Assembly (NCBI RefSeq): GCF_014205135.1
Contig: NZ_JACHMY010000001.1
Location: 5,208,001 to 5,272,000, forward strand
Source of the DNA: Kribbella italica
GTDB lineage: Bacteria; Actinomycetota; Actinomycetes; Propionibacteriales; Kribbellaceae
Direction of reading: 5' to 3'
DNA: 64,000 nucleotides
Shown: positions 26,376-38,399 of the stretch, piece after piece
Position numbering within the stretch: position 1 is the first letter of the stretch
Layout: the number at the start of each line of letters is the position of its first letter
Made by a program: the position numbers and the translations under genes
Notes under the pieces: model-generated
What the model saw: the letters and a program-made list of their open reading frames with translations, nothing else
Database searches by the model: none
Told to the model about the DNA's origin: nothing

Positions 26376-26851
26376 TAGCGGGTCCTGCCCTTCTTCTCAG
26401 CGGCCTTCTTGCCCGTGGCCTTCTTGGCATCGGCCGCCGGCTTGGCGGTCTCTTCCTCGGCCCGCGGGCCGACCACCACGGTGATGTGGCTGGTCCGCTT
26501 GTCGATCCGGGTGGCCCGGCCCTGTGCACGGGGACGGTGACGCTTCAGCGTCGGTCCCTCGTCCACGAAGGCCTTCACCACGACCAGGTCGGCGCGGCTC
26601 AGGTGCTCGGTGCCCTCGGCGTTCGCCGCGGCGCTGTCGACGACCTTGTACACGGTCGCGGCAGCGGCCTGCGGGGCGAACTTCAGAGTGGCGAGGGCGT
26701 TGTCGATACCCATCCCACGCACCAGGTCCAGCACGCGACGCGCCTTCATCGGCGTCACGCGGACGAAGCGCGCGACCGCGAAGGCCCCGGGCTCGTCGCC
26801 CAGCAGGCTCTCGCGGCGGGCACTGACGGCCCTACGCTCTTGAACGCTCAT
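26375..26851 (-). CDS. rplV: 50S ribosomal protein L22
   Basis: 158 aa; its beta-hairpin lines the exit tunnel ([20 protein letters not shown]). [17 protein letters not shown] is the family start. An extra N-terminal ~20 residues and a Lys/Ala-rich tail ([16 protein letters not shown]) make it longer than the E. coli form (110). The macrolide-sensitive hairpin looks intact. Confidence 0.96.
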   Translation of the reverse strand: MSVQERRAVSARRESLLGDEPGAFAVARFVRVTPMKARRVLDLVRGMGIDNALATLKFAPQAAAATVYKVVDSAAANAEGTEHLSRADLVVVKAFVDEGPTLKRHRPRAQGRATRIDKRTSHITVVVGPRAEEETAKPAADAKKATGKKAAEKKGRTR

Positions 26852-26902
26852 GATGTTCGAATCTCTCCGTAGGTTGCTTGCGCGTCGTCAACTGACCAGA
26901 GG

Positions 26903-27184
26903 TCAGCGACGCCGTGACTTCCGGTCGTCCTTCTCGTGACCCTTGAACGTGCGGGTCGGGGCGAACTCGCCGAGCTTGTGCCCGACCATCGCGTCCGTCA
27001 CGAACACGGGCACGTGCTTGCGGCCGTCGTGCACCGCGAGCGTGTGGCCGATCATGTCGGGAATGATCATCGACCGGCGGGACCAGGTCTTGATCACGTT
27101 CTTGGTGCCCTTCTCGTTCTGCACCTCCACCTTCTTGAGCAGGTGGTGGTCGACGAACGGGCCTTTCTTGAGGCTGCGTGGCAT
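26903..27184 (-). CDS. rpsS: 30S ribosomal protein S19
   Basis: 93 aa; a head protein that pairs with S13. [39 protein letters not shown] and [20 protein letters not shown] are typical. It lies 17 nt after rplB and 51 nt before rplV. Confidence 0.97.
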   Translation of the reverse strand: MPRSLKKGPFVDHHLLKKVEVQNEKGTKNVIKTWSRRSMIIPDMIGHTLAVHDGRKHVPVFVTDAMVGHKLGEFAPTRTFKGHEKDDRKSRRR

Positions 27185-27201
27185 TTCTGTCCGGCTCCCT
27201 A

Positions 27202-28035
27202 TCAGCGCTTCTTGCCGGCCTTGCGGCGCCGGACGATCATGCGGTCGCTTTCCTTGCGGGTGCGGGTCCGGCCCTCAGGCTGACCCCACGGGGACACCGG
27301 GTGGCGTCCACCCGAGGTCTTGCCCTCACCACCACCGTGCGGGTGGTCGACCGGGTTCATCGCGACACCGCGGACGGTCGGGCGCTTGCCCTTCCAGCGC
27401 ATCCGGCCCGCCTTGCCCCAGTTGATGTTCGACTGCTCGCCGTTGCCCACCTCACCGAGGGTGGCGCGGCAGCGCACGTCGACCATCCGGACCTCGCCGG
27501 ACGGCATCCGCAGGGTGGCCATCCGGCCCTCCTTGGCGACCAGCTGAACGCTGGCACCGGCGGAACGGGCCATCTTGGCGCCGCCACCCGGGCGCAGCTC
27601 GACGGCGTGCACCGTGGAGCCGACCGGGATGTTGCGCAGCGGCAGGTTGTTGCCCACCTTGATGTCGGCGGCCGGACCGTTCTCGATGATCGTGCCCTGC
27701 TTCAGGTTCGACGGGGCGAGGATGTAGCGCTTCTCCCCGTCGACGTAGTGCAGCAGCGCGATCCGCGCGGTGCGGTTCGGGTCGTACTCGATCTCGGCCA
27801 CCTTCGCCGGGACGCCGTCCTTGTCGTACCGCTTGAAGTCGATCAGGCGGTACGCCCGCTTGTGACCGCCACCGTGGTGCCGGGTGGTGATCTTGCCGGA
27901 GTTGTTCCGGCCACCCTTCTTCGGCAGCGGGCGGAGCAGGGACTTCTCAGGGGTCGAACGGGTGAGCTCGACGAAGTCGGCCACGCTCGAGCCACGACGG
28001 CCCGGCGTTGTCGGCTTGTATTTGCGGATACCCAT
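27202..28035 (-). CDS. rplB: 50S ribosomal protein L2
   Basis: 277 aa; needed for peptidyl transfer and subunit joining. [20 protein letters not shown], the conserved histidine region [20 protein letters not shown], and [11 protein letters not shown] are present, so the catalytically important His is conserved. It starts at the rplW stop (1-nt overlap). Confidence 0.98.
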   Translation of the reverse strand: MGIRKYKPTTPGRRGSSVADFVELTRSTPEKSLLRPLPKKGGRNNSGKITTRHHGGGHKRAYRLIDFKRYDKDGVPAKVAEIEYDPNRTARIALLHYVDGEKRYILAPSNLKQGTIIENGPAADIKVGNNLPLRNIPVGSTVHAVELRPGGGAKMARSAGASVQLVAKEGRMATLRMPSGEVRMVDVRCRATLGEVGNGEQSNINWGKAGRMRWKGKRPTVRGVAMNPVDHPHGGGEGKTSGGRHPVSPWGQPEGRTRTRKESDRMIVRRRKAGKKR

Positions 28036-28340
28036 TACGACTGGCCTCCGAAGATGTCGATGCGGTCGTCGCCGGACAGGCTGACGATCGCTCGCTTGGT
28101 GTCCGGGCGCTTGCCCCAGCCGGCACGGGTGCGGCGGCGCTTGCCCTTGCGGTTCAGTGTGTTGACGCTGGTCACGCGGACCTTGAACACCTTCTCGACC
28201 GCGAGCTTGATCTCGGTCTTGTTGGCGTCCGGTGCGACCTCGAACGTGTACTTCTGCTCGTCCAGCAGGCCGTAGCTCTTCTCGCTCACGACCGGCCGCA
28301 GCAGCACGTCCCGCGGGTCCTTGTTGACTCCGTGGCTCAT
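28035..28340 (-). CDS. rplW: 50S ribosomal protein L23
   Basis: 101 aa; the docking site for trigger factor and SRP at the tunnel exit. [40 protein letters not shown] and [18 protein letters not shown]. It overlaps rplD by 4 nt and rplB by 1 nt. Confidence 0.97.
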   Translation of the reverse strand: MSHGVNKDPRDVLLRPVVSEKSYGLLDEQKYTFEVAPDANKTEIKLAVEKVFKVRVTSVNTLNRKGKRRRTRAGWGKRPDTKRAIVSLSGDDRIDIFGGQS

Positions 28341-29032
28341 GCTTCTACCTCCTGCTCGGCTTCGGTCGACGTCGCGACAGCCTTGACGGACTTGCCCTTG
28401 GGCGCGCCGGCGACGAAGGCCTCCAGCGCTGCCTTGGTGTAGACCACCGCGTCGCTGCAGAGCACGTCGTACGCGTTCAGCTGGTCGGCGGCGATCAGGT
28501 GCACGGTCGGCACGTTGCGCAGGCTCACCCAGGTCAGCTCGTCGGCGCGGTCGACGACGACCAGCACCTTCACGTGCTCGGTGACCTCGGCCAGCACCTT
28601 CAGCGCCGCCTTGGTCGACGGCACGTCGCCGTCCACGAACTGCTCGACCACGAAGACGCGGCCGTCACGGGCCCGGTCCGAGAGCGCACCGCGCAGGGCG
28701 GCGGCGATCATCTTCTTCGGGGTCCGCTGGCTGTAGTCGCGCGGGGTCGGGCCGTGCACGACGCCACCACCGGTGAACTGCGGCGCCCGGGTCGAACCCT
28801 GGCGAGCGCGGCCGGTGCCCTTCTGGCGGTACGGCTTGGCGCCACCACCGGAGACCTCGGCGCGGGTCTTCACCTTGTGGGTGCCCTGGCGCGCAGCGGC
28901 CAGCTGGGCCACCACGACCTGGTGGATCAGCGGGATGTTCACCTGGACGTCGAACAGCTCGGCCGGGAGCTCGACGGAGCCCTTCTTGCTGACCTTGTCG
29001 CCCTTGACGACGGTCACGTCGACGGTGCTCAC
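28337..29032 (-). CDS. rplD: 50S ribosomal protein L4
   Basis: 231 aa; lines the exit tunnel and, in E. coli, autoregulates the S10 operon. [40 protein letters not shown] and [20 protein letters not shown] are diagnostic. Whether it regulates the long rpsJ leader here is an open inference. It overlaps rplC and rplW by 4 nt each. Confidence 0.97.
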   Translation of the reverse strand: MSTVDVTVVKGDKVSKKGSVELPAELFDVQVNIPLIHQVVVAQLAAARQGTHKVKTRAEVSGGGAKPYRQKGTGRARQGSTRAPQFTGGGVVHGPTPRDYSQRTPKKMIAAALRGALSDRARDGRVFVVEQFVDGDVPSTKAALKVLAEVTEHVKVLVVVDRADELTWVSLRNVPTVHLIAADQLNAYDVLCSDAVVYTKAALEAFVAGAPKGKSVKAVATSTEAEQEVEA

Positions 29033-29685
29033 TTGCTCGCTCCCTTCGCGGCGTTGCGGATCAGCACGAGGCCGCCCTTGGGGCCGGGGACAGCGCCCTT
29101 GATCAGGATCAGGCCGCGCTCGACGTCGATGGCGTGCACCTTGACGTTCTGCGTGGTCACCTGCTCGTGGCCCATCCGTCCGGACATCTTCATGCCCTTG
29201 AAAACCCGGCCCGGGGTGGCGCAGCCGCCGATGGAACCCGGCGAGCGGTGCTTCTTGTGCACACCGTGGGTGGCGCGCAGGCCGTGGAAACCGTGCCGCT
29301 TCATGACACCGGCGAAGCCCTTGCCCTTGCTGGTGGCGGAGACGTCGACGATCTCGCCGGCCTCGAAGGCCTCGGCCTTGATCTCCTGGCCCAGCGTGTA
29401 CTCGCTGGCGTCAGCGGTACGCAGCTCCAGCAGGTGCCGGCGCGGGGTCACACCGGCCTTGTCGAAGTGGCCGCGCAGGGGCTTGGTCACCTTGCGCGGG
29501 TCGATGTCGCCGAACGCGATCTGCAGACCGTCGTAGCCGTGGGTGGACGAGGTGCGAACCTCGGTCACCACGCACGGACCGGCCTGGATCACGGTGACGG
29601 GAACGACTCGGTTGTTCTCGTCCCAGGTCTGGGTCATGCCGAGCTTGGTGCCCAGCAGCCCTCGCGTGTTCTTCTGCTTGCTCAT
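29029..29685 (-). CDS. rplC: 50S ribosomal protein L3
   Basis: 218 aa; an early assembly protein reaching the peptidyl-transferase centre. [39 protein letters not shown] (the extended loop) and [19 protein letters not shown]. It lies 14 nt after the rpsJ stop. Confidence 0.97.
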   Translation of the reverse strand: MSKQKNTRGLLGTKLGMTQTWDENNRVVPVTVIQAGPCVVTEVRTSSTHGYDGLQIAFGDIDPRKVTKPLRGHFDKAGVTPRRHLLELRTADASEYTLGQEIKAEAFEAGEIVDVSATSKGKGFAGVMKRHGFHGLRATHGVHKKHRSPGSIGGCATPGRVFKGMKMSGRMGHEQVTTQNVKVHAIDVERGLILIKGAVPGPKGGLVLIRNAAKGASK

Positions 29686-29699
29686 AGGTCAGCGTTCCC

Positions 29700-30008
29700 T
29701 CAGAGCTTGATCTCGATGTCGACACCGGCCGGGAGGTCGAGCCGCATCAGCGAGTCGACGGTCTTCGGCGTGGGGTCGATGATGTCGATGAGCCGCTTGT
29801 GGGTGCGCATCTCGAAGTGCTCGCGGCTGTCCTTGTACTTGTGCGGCGAGCGGATGACGCAGAACACGTTCTTTTCCGTCGGCAACGGCACCGGGCCAGC
29901 AACCTTCGCACCAGTACGCGTCACCGTGTCGACAATCTTGCGCGCCGAGCTGTCGATGACCTCGTGGTCGTAGGCCTTCAGCCGGATGCGGATCTTCTGT
30001 CCCGCCAT
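29700..30008 (-). CDS. rpsJ: 30S ribosomal protein S10
   Basis: 102 aa from the ATG at 30008; also a NusB partner in antitermination. [40 protein letters not shown] and [12 protein letters not shown]. The frame is open to 30338, but upstream is leader RNA, not S10. It is the first gene of a run of 23 co-directional genes down to adk, preceded by a leader of about 240 nt. Confidence 0.97.
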   Translation of the reverse strand: MAGQKIRIRLKAYDHEVIDSSARKIVDTVTRTGAKVAGPVPLPTEKNVFCVIRSPHKYKDSREHFEMRTHKRLIDIIDPTPKTVDSLMRLDLPAGVDIEIKL

Positions 30009-30247
30009 CGCTTCGCTTCGTCCTTCTCTATCGTCTTCGTTGCGTTGCTCCGACCCCCGAGGTCGGGTGTGTCGTGCACCGGGCGCATACGTGCGCCAGT
30101 CACGACTCTTCGACCCTGACGGATCTACCCAGCAGTGGAGATCGGGATTCGGTCTCGGACCGAACCTCGGCATGGTCTCCGGTCCGGCGCGACCTGCCAG
30201 ACCCTGAAACGGTCTGGGGCGCGCCCCGGCGGCCTCGCCTGAGCAAC
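30009..30247 (-). promoter_or_regulatory. Structured S10-operon leader
   Basis: This non-coding stretch holds three readable elements. Hairpin 1 is CCAGACC/GGTCTGG at 30197-30217. Hairpin 2 is TTCGGT/ACCGAA at 30148-30164. The third is a 23-nt element at 30052-30074 that is almost identical to one in the rpsL leader; on the minus strand it folds as CGACC-TCGGG-GGTCG and ends 44 nt from the start codon. I see no supported ORF. It is probably a control region, but no known ligand is visible. Confidence 0.6.
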
Positions 30248-30253
30248 CTGAAT

Positions 30254-30284
30254 AGTGTGCCAGAGATCGGCACCGGAATGCCAA
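30254..30284 (-). promoter_or_regulatory. Weak candidate promoter for rpsJ
   Basis: On the minus strand: -35 TTGGCA (30279-30284), a 19-nt spacer and -10 CACACT (30254-30259). The -35 is good but the -10 is poor. It is listed because an S10-operon promoter must lie between the tuf terminators and the leader. Confidence 0.25.
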
Positions 30285-30303
30285 TCGAGTGGCCTCATGC
30301 CTG

Positions 30304-30330
30304 GATCCGGCACCACCTGAGTGCCGGATC
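30304..30330 (-). terminator. Second hairpin downstream of tuf
   Basis: GATCCGGCAC and GTGCCGGATC form a perfect 10-bp stem with a 7-nt loop, in tandem with the tuf terminator. There is no T-tract. It may back up termination before the rpsJ promoter. Confidence 0.5.
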
Positions 30331-30342
30331 AGGCACAAAGCA

Positions 30343-30382
30343 GAGGTCCGCGGGGCTCAGCGTGCGAGCCCTCGCGGACCTC
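30343..30382 (-). terminator. Terminator after tuf
   Basis: GAGGTCCGCGGGGCTC pairs with GAGCCCTCGCGGACCTC with one bulged base, followed on the minus strand by TGCTTTGTG. It begins 6 nt after the tuf stop and closes the str operon. Confidence 0.7.
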
Positions 30383-30388
30383 GTGAGA

Positions 30389-31582
<1,194 letters not shown>

Positions 31583-31654
31583 TGGGGCCCTCCTGGAAAA
31601 TGTTGACTTACGCCGTACGCCGACGCGCTGTGGGTTGGTTGGTCCGGGGCGAGA

Positions 31655-33766
<2,112 letters not shown>

Positions 33767-33835
33767 CTCGGTGGTCTACCTCTCGATTCTGTCGTGCCTA
33801 GAAAGAGTGAACTGGGGCCCGGTGCGGGCCCCGCG

Positions 33836-34306
33836 TCACCAGCGGTAGTGGGCGAAAGCCTTGTTGGCTTCGGCCATCTTGTGCGTGTCCTCGCGACGCT
33901 TCACCGACGCGCCGAGACCGTTGGACGCATCCAGGATCTCGTTCATCAGGCGCTCTCCCATGGTCTTCTCGCGACGCGCACGGGAGTACGAGGTGAGCCA
34001 GCGCAGGGCGAGCGTGGTCGAGCGGTTCGGCTTGACCTCGATCGGCACCTGGTAGGTGGCACCACCGACGCGGCGGCTCTTCACCTCGATGCTGGGCTTC
34101 ACGTTGTCCAGCGCGCGCTTCAGCGTGATGACGGGGTCGGTGCCGGTCTTCGTCCGGGTGCCCTCGAGCGCCGTGTAGACGATGCTCTGCGCGATCTGCT
34201 TCTTGCCGTCCACCAGGATCTTGGAGATCAACTGGGTGACCAGCGGCGAACCGTAGACCGGGTCGATGATGACCGGCCGCTTCGGGGCGGGACCCTTACG
34301 CGGCAT
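33836..34306 (-). CDS. rpsG: 30S ribosomal protein S7
   Basis: 156 aa; nucleates the 30S head and contacts E-site t[43 protein letters not shown] and NKAFAHYRW at the end. It starts exactly at the rpsL stop (1-nt overlap). The longer open frame to 34900 is rpsL read out of frame. Confidence 0.97.
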   Translation of the reverse strand: MPRKGPAPKRPVIIDPVYGSPLVTQLISKILVDGKKQIAQSIVYTALEGTRTKTGTDPVITLKRALDNVKPSIEVKSRRVGGATYQVPIEVKPNRSTTLALRWLTSYSRARREKTMGERLMNEILDASNGLGASVKRREDTHKMAEANKAFAHYRW

Positions 34307-34680
34307 TAGCTCTTCTCCTTCTTCGCGCCGTACCGGCTGCGAGCCTGCTTGCGGTTCTTCACACCCTGGGTGTCGAGCGAACCGCGAATGATCTTGTACC
34401 GGACACCGGGAAGGTCCTTCACACGGCCGCCGCGGACGAGCACGATCGAGTGCTCCTGCAGGTTGTGGCCGACACCCGGGATGTAGGCGGTGACCTCGAT
34501 GCCGCTGGTGAGGCGGACACGGGCAACCTTGCGAAGCGCCGAGTTCGGCTTCTTCGGGGTGGTCGTGTAAACGCGCGTGCAAACACCACGACGCTGAGGA
34601 GAACCCTTCAGGGCCGGCGTCTTGTTCTTCGACACCTTGTCCTGGCGGCCCTTGCGGACCAGCTGCTGAATGGTGGGCAC
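34306..34680 (-). CDS. rpsL: 30S ribosomal protein S12
   Basis: 124 aa from the GTG at 34680 ([17 protein letters not shown]), the normal length for the family. It monitors decoding in the A site. The streptomycin-resistance positions appear wild type: [13 protein letters not shown] and [12 protein letters not shown] keep their lysines. It is the first gene of the str operon, about 185 nt from a very good promoter, with the shared leader element in between. Confidence 0.97.
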   Translation of the reverse strand: MPTIQQLVRKGRQDKVSKNKTPALKGSPQRRGVCTRVYTTTPKKPNSALRKVARVRLTSGIEVTAYIPGVGHNLQEHSIVLVRGGRVKDLPGVRYKIIRGSLDTQGVKNRKQARSRYGAKKEKS

Positions 34681-34723
34681 CGCGTAGGTCTCTTTCTGTC
34701 GTCCGGTCAGTTCCTGCGCGCCT

Positions 34724-34746
34724 GACCCCCGCGGTCGGGTGTGTCG
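34724..34746 (-). promoter_or_regulatory. 23-nt leader element shared with the rpsJ leader
   Basis: 22 of 23 bases match 30052-30074, and the distance to the start codon is the same (44 nt). On the minus strand it begins CGACACACCCGACC and then folds as GACC-GCGGG-GGTC. The single difference lies in the hairpin loop. The flanking leader sequence is otherwise not obviously conserved. Confidence 0.7.
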
Positions 34747-34871
34747 CGTGCGCACGGGCGTACCGGAGCCGTAATCTTTCTGACTGTCGGCAGAAGTCCC
34801 GTGCCACGCGCGCAAACCCGCGAAACGAGGGGCACGCATGACGGCCCAGGATGACCCGGGCACGATCGTTA

Positions 34872-34900
34872 AGACTAGCGGCTGCCCCATGCACGGTCAA
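34872..34900 (-). promoter_or_regulatory. Predicted str operon promoter
   Basis: On the minus strand: -35 TTGACC (34895-34900), a 17-nt spacer and -10 TAGTCT (34872-34877). This is among the best housekeeping promoter matches in the window, with a predicted start near 34865. Confidence 0.7.
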
Positions 34901-35135
34901 AACAGACCACCGTGCGGCAAGGGGACTAGGCCGCCCTATCAGTCTACCGGACTCCGGACGTCGTCCAAGCCAGTATCCCCAGGCGCCATCACGATCGTGA
35001 ATGTGTGATCGCGGTAAATCTCCTCCGCCACCCGTTGGGAGCGCTCGATCGCTGCGGCATAGTCACGCCCATCAGGTGTAACAGCCTGGTAACGGGGATC
35101 CATCTGTACGCCGTTCCGCCGCCCTGGAGCACTTT
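34901..35135. other. Intergenic region between str promoter and DUF1800 gene
   Basis: No supported ORF. It contains a perfect 12-bp palindrome, TCACGATCGTGA (34989-35000), and must hold the plus-strand promoter of the DUF1800 gene, but I find no convincing boxes. GGAG at 35126-35129 is the ribosome-binding site of the next gene. Confidence 0.5.
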
Positions 35136-36911
35136 GTGGATCACGACCCTGTCCCTCCTTCCCCCGACTCCTCCCCCGTCGTCAGACGAGCCGCGATCGG
35201 CACCGTCGCCGGCGTACTGGCCGCCGGCGGGCTGGGTGCCGAGCTCCTGTCCCGGCGGGGCAGTCTGAGCGAGCGAGTCGCCGCGGCACCCGGTGCGCCC
35301 GAAAGATCCGGTACGTCGCCCAGCAGGTCGGCCGTTGCCGAGCGCCCGGCTCTGGCGACCCAGGAGGACGACCGGGACTCCAGCTACGTCGCCGGCGACC
35401 AGCGGCCGAAGCAGCCCGCCCAGACCGGCTCCACCCGCGACTACGCCGGTTTCGCCGAGGCGGCCAAGGCCGGACGCGTCGTACCGGGCCTGCTGGTCGA
35501 CAAGACCGGACCGCTGACCAGCGCCCAGGCCCAGCGGCATCTGCTCAACCGGGTCACGTTCGGCCCGAGCCCGTCGGACGTGGCGAGCCTTGCGAAGCTG
35601 GGGATCGACCGCTGGCTTGCGGCTCAGCTGTCGCCGACCACGAAGGACCCGGCCGGTGACGAGGCCTGGCGGGCCTTCAAGCTCGCCGGTGCCGACGTGG
35701 CGACGGTACGACGGTCGATCGGGCAGTACTCCTGGGACGCGATGTTCCAGACCGGCTTCGCCACGCTCGGCCGGCAGGTGTTCGGCCGGCGGCAACTGTT
35801 CGAGGTGGTCGTCGACGTCTTCTCCAACCACCTGCACGTCGCCACCCCGTCCGACCGCGGCTGGGACGTCGCGCCGCACTACGCGGCCGCCGTGATCCGC
35901 AAGCACGCCTTCGGCCGGTACGCCGACATGCTCAAGGCGGCGATGCGGCACCCGGCGATGCTGCACTTCCTCGACAACGACACCTCCACCCGGGAGAGCG
36001 TCAACGAGAACCTCGGCCGCGAGCTGCTCGAGCTGCACACCGTCGGCGTCTCCTCCGGGTACACCGAGAAGGACATGCGCAGCAGCGCGTACGTCCTGAG
36101 TGGTCGCGGCTCGAACGACGACGGCGAGTTCGACTACAAGCCGGAGCGCCACCGGACCGGCCGCGTGAAGGTGCTCGACTGGTCCTCCGCCAATACCTCC
36201 GCCAAGGGCGGGCTGGCGCTCGGCGACAAGTACCTCGACTACCTGGCCAAGCATCCGTCGACGGCGAAGACGATCGCACGCAAGCTCGTTGTACGGTTCG
36301 TCGACGACGTGCCGCCGCCGGCGCTGGTCGCCCGGCTGGCGCAGATCTACCTGCGCAACAACACGGCGATCCTGCCGGTCCTGACCGCACTGTTCCGCAG
36401 CGGTGAGTTCTGGAACTCCCTGGGACGCAAGACAAAACGGCCGCTCGAGGACGTCGTCGGAACCGCCCGCGCGCTCGACCTGCCGTTCGGGCCGACCACC
36501 GGCAAGGGCCTCGAAGCCATGTACTGGCAGCTGAACAACCTCGGCCACGCGCCGCTGGCCTGGCCGTCGCCGAACGGCTACCCGGACGTCGCGCCGGCCT
36601 GGTCGTCAGCCGGCCAGATGCTGGAGCGCTGGTCGTCGCACCGGGCTCTTTCGTGCGGCTGGTGGGACGGCCTGAAGCGCGAGAAGCTTCCCGCCGACCT
36701 GCAGCCGAAGTCCGGCGACACCTACCGCGAGTGGTTCGACCGGCTCGGCCTGCGGCTGATCGGGCAGCGCCCGAACTCCCGTCAGCGCAGCGCCCTGGCC
36801 ACGTTCGTCGGCGCCAAGACCACGTCGCGCGTCGACCAGGGCCGGATGGAGTGGCAAGCAGGCCACGTCGTCGCCCTGGTTCTCGACTCTCCTCAGTTCC
36901 TCGCCCGCTGA
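35136..36911 (+). CDS. DUF1800 family protein
   Basis: 591 aa. The N terminus has an RR pair followed by a hydrophobic run (AAIGTVAGVLAAGGLGAELL), probably an export signal, then a Ser/Pro/Ala-rich region to about residue 125. The DUF1800 domain follows: HLLNRVTFGPSPSDVASLAK, FFSNHL-like VDVFSNHLHV, MRHPAMLHFLDN, NENLGRELLELHTVGV and the final WQAGHVVALVLDSPQFL. DUF1800 genes are usually paired with DUF1501 genes, as here (61-nt gap). The biochemical role is unknown. The start is GTG with GGAG 6 nt upstream. Confidence 0.82.
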   Translation: MDHDPVPPSPDSSPVVRRAAIGTVAGVLAAGGLGAELLSRRGSLSERVAAAPGAPERSGTSPSRSAVAERPALATQEDDRDSSYVAGDQRPKQPAQTGSTRDYAGFAEAAKAGRVVPGLLVDKTGPLTSAQAQRHLLNRVTFGPSPSDVASLAKLGIDRWLAAQLSPTTKDPAGDEAWRAFKLAGADVATVRRSIGQYSWDAMFQTGFATLGRQVFGRRQLFEVVVDVFSNHLHVATPSDRGWDVAPHYAAAVIRKHAFGRYADMLKAAMRHPAMLHFLDNDTSTRESVNENLGRELLELHTVGVSSGYTEKDMRSSAYVLSGRGSNDDGEFDYKPERHRTGRVKVLDWSSANTSAKGGLALGDKYLDYLAKHPSTAKTIARKLVVRFVDDVPPPALVARLAQIYLRNNTAILPVLTALFRSGEFWNSLGRKTKRPLEDVVGTARALDLPFGPTTGKGLEAMYWQLNNLGHAPLAWPSPNGYPDVAPAWSSAGQMLERWSSHRALSCGWWDGLKREKLPADLQPKSGDTYREWFDRLGLRLIGQRPNSRQRSALATFVGAKTTSRVDQGRMEWQAGHVVALVLDSPQFLAR

Positions 36912-36971
36912 TCTTGGTCCGGCCGCGCCGCCCCTGCGGCCGGACCGTTCTCTTCGTAGGAGTCCTGCTCG

Positions 36972-38333
36972 ATGGAACAGACCCTTTCCTCACTGCATCC
37001 CGACTGCCCCGACTGGCAGCGGCTCGGGCCGACGCCCACCGACGCCGCCGTTCGAGCACAGGCCACCGCTGTCGCCACCGAAGAGGACGAGCGGCGGGAG
37101 AAGTGGAGCCACGGGTTCACGCGACGCCGGCTGCTCGCCGGCGGGCTCGGTGTCGGCGTTGCCGCCGTCGCCGACCAGCTGGTGACGACGCGCATCTCGT
37201 GGGCCGCGCCGGGCGCCGCGTCGACCGGCACGTTGGTGGTGATCTTCCTGCGCGGTGGGATGGACGGGCTCTCGGTCCTCGTCCCGGCCGACGATCCCCA
37301 ACTGCTGAAGGCCCGGCCGGGCATCGCCGTACGGGGTGCTTCGCTGATCGGCTTCGGCCGGGACTTCGGGCTGCATCCGGCGATGGCGCCGTTGACGCCG
37401 CTGATCACGTCGGGCCGGCTGGCCGCCGTACCGGCGGTGTCGACGCCCGACCTGACCCGCAGCCACTTCCAGGCGCAGGACTGTCTCGAACGGGGTGGGG
37501 CCGCGCGGTCGTCGGTGCAGTCGGGCTGGCTCGACCGGGTGATCGCACAGCTGGGCCCTGGTACGACGTTCCGCGGGCTCGGGATCGGTGCACGGATGAC
37601 GCGGTCGCTGCTCGGGCCGACGAATCCGGTGATGCTGACGTCGCTGAAGGACTTCGGCGTCAAGGGGATCGACGGGGTCGCGCCGCAGACGCTGAAGGCG
37701 CTGGAGACGCTCTACACCGGGCTCGACCATCCACTCGGCGTACAAGGGCTTGCTGCTCTGCAGGCGTCGGCGAAGGCGCAGAGCTACCAGCAGGCGATCC
37801 AGACCGAGCCGAAGGACCGTGGTTATCCCGAGGGTGAGTTCGGCTCGTCGCTGGCGACGCTGGCCACGTTGATCCGCAACAAGGCGGGAGTGCGGGTGGC
37901 TGCGGTGGACCTTGGTGGGTGGGACATGCACACCGACATCGGGAACGTCGACGGCGGTGATCTGACCAGGACGCTGAAGACGGTGGCCGAGGGGTTGGCG
38001 GCCTTCACCGCCGAGCTGGGGCCGGAGCTCGAGAACACGACGGTCGTGACGATGAGCGAGTTCGGCCGGCGGGTGGAGCAGAACGGCAACAGCGGCGCTG
38101 ACCACGGGCACGGCGGGGTCACGCTGGTGCTCGGCGGCCGGGTCAAGGGCGGCGTGCACGGCAAGTGGGAGGGCCTGGAGTCGAAGGTCCTGGACCAGGG
38201 CGACGTGCCGGGGACGAACGACTACCGCGATGTGCTGTCGGACGTCGTGATGGGCCGGCTCGGACTGAGCTCAGCGCAGGCGAGCAAGGTGTTCCCGGGC
38301 TGGAAGGCCAAGTCCTTGGGGATCATGACCTAG
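36972..38333 (+). CDS. DUF1501 family protein, Tat-exported
   Basis: 453 aa. A twin-arginine signal is present around residue 50 (TRRRLLAGGLGVGVAA), so export in folded form is likely, although the signal sits unusually far from the N terminus. The DUF1501 domain shows FLRGGMDGLSVLVPADD, RSHFQAQDCLERG, VDLGGWDMHTD and MSEFGRRVEQNGNSGADHGH, conserved His/Asp positions that resemble the alkaline phosphatase/sulfatase fold. It is partnered with the DUF1800 gene just upstream. The ATG follows TAGGAG. Confidence 0.85.
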   Translation: MEQTLSSLHPDCPDWQRLGPTPTDAAVRAQATAVATEEDERREKWSHGFTRRRLLAGGLGVGVAAVADQLVTTRISWAAPGAASTGTLVVIFLRGGMDGLSVLVPADDPQLLKARPGIAVRGASLIGFGRDFGLHPAMAPLTPLITSGRLAAVPAVSTPDLTRSHFQAQDCLERGGAARSSVQSGWLDRVIAQLGPGTTFRGLGIGARMTRSLLGPTNPVMLTSLKDFGVKGIDGVAPQTLKALETLYTGLDHPLGVQGLAALQASAKAQSYQQAIQTEPKDRGYPEGEFGSSLATLATLIRNKAGVRVAAVDLGGWDMHTDIGNVDGGDLTRTLKTVAEGLAAFTAELGPELENTTVVTMSEFGRRVEQNGNSGADHGHGGVTLVLGGRVKGGVHGKWEGLESKVLDQGDVPGTNDYRDVLSDVVMGRLGLSSAQASKVFPGWKAKSLGIMT

Positions 38334-38356
38334 GAGGGTCACCCGACCGGCACGAC

Positions 38357-38390
38357 CACCGGCGCCGACCAGTGATGGCCGGCGCCGGTG
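38357..38390. terminator. Convergent hairpin terminator
   Basis: CACCGGCGCCG-A-CC pairs with GG-C-CGGCGCCGGTG, with one mismatch and a 6-nt loop. It lies between the DUF1501 stop and the convergent hydrolase stop. Confidence 0.65.
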
Positions 38391-38399
38391 TGCAGGTCG

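Noticed and set aside
34306-34680. Possible streptomycin-resistance change in rpsL
   Set aside because: The key lysines in PKKPNS and GRVKDLPG are unchanged.
34989-36548. A 519-codon minus-strand frame over the DUF1800 gene
   Set aside because: Reverse shadow; the plus-strand product has clear family motifs.
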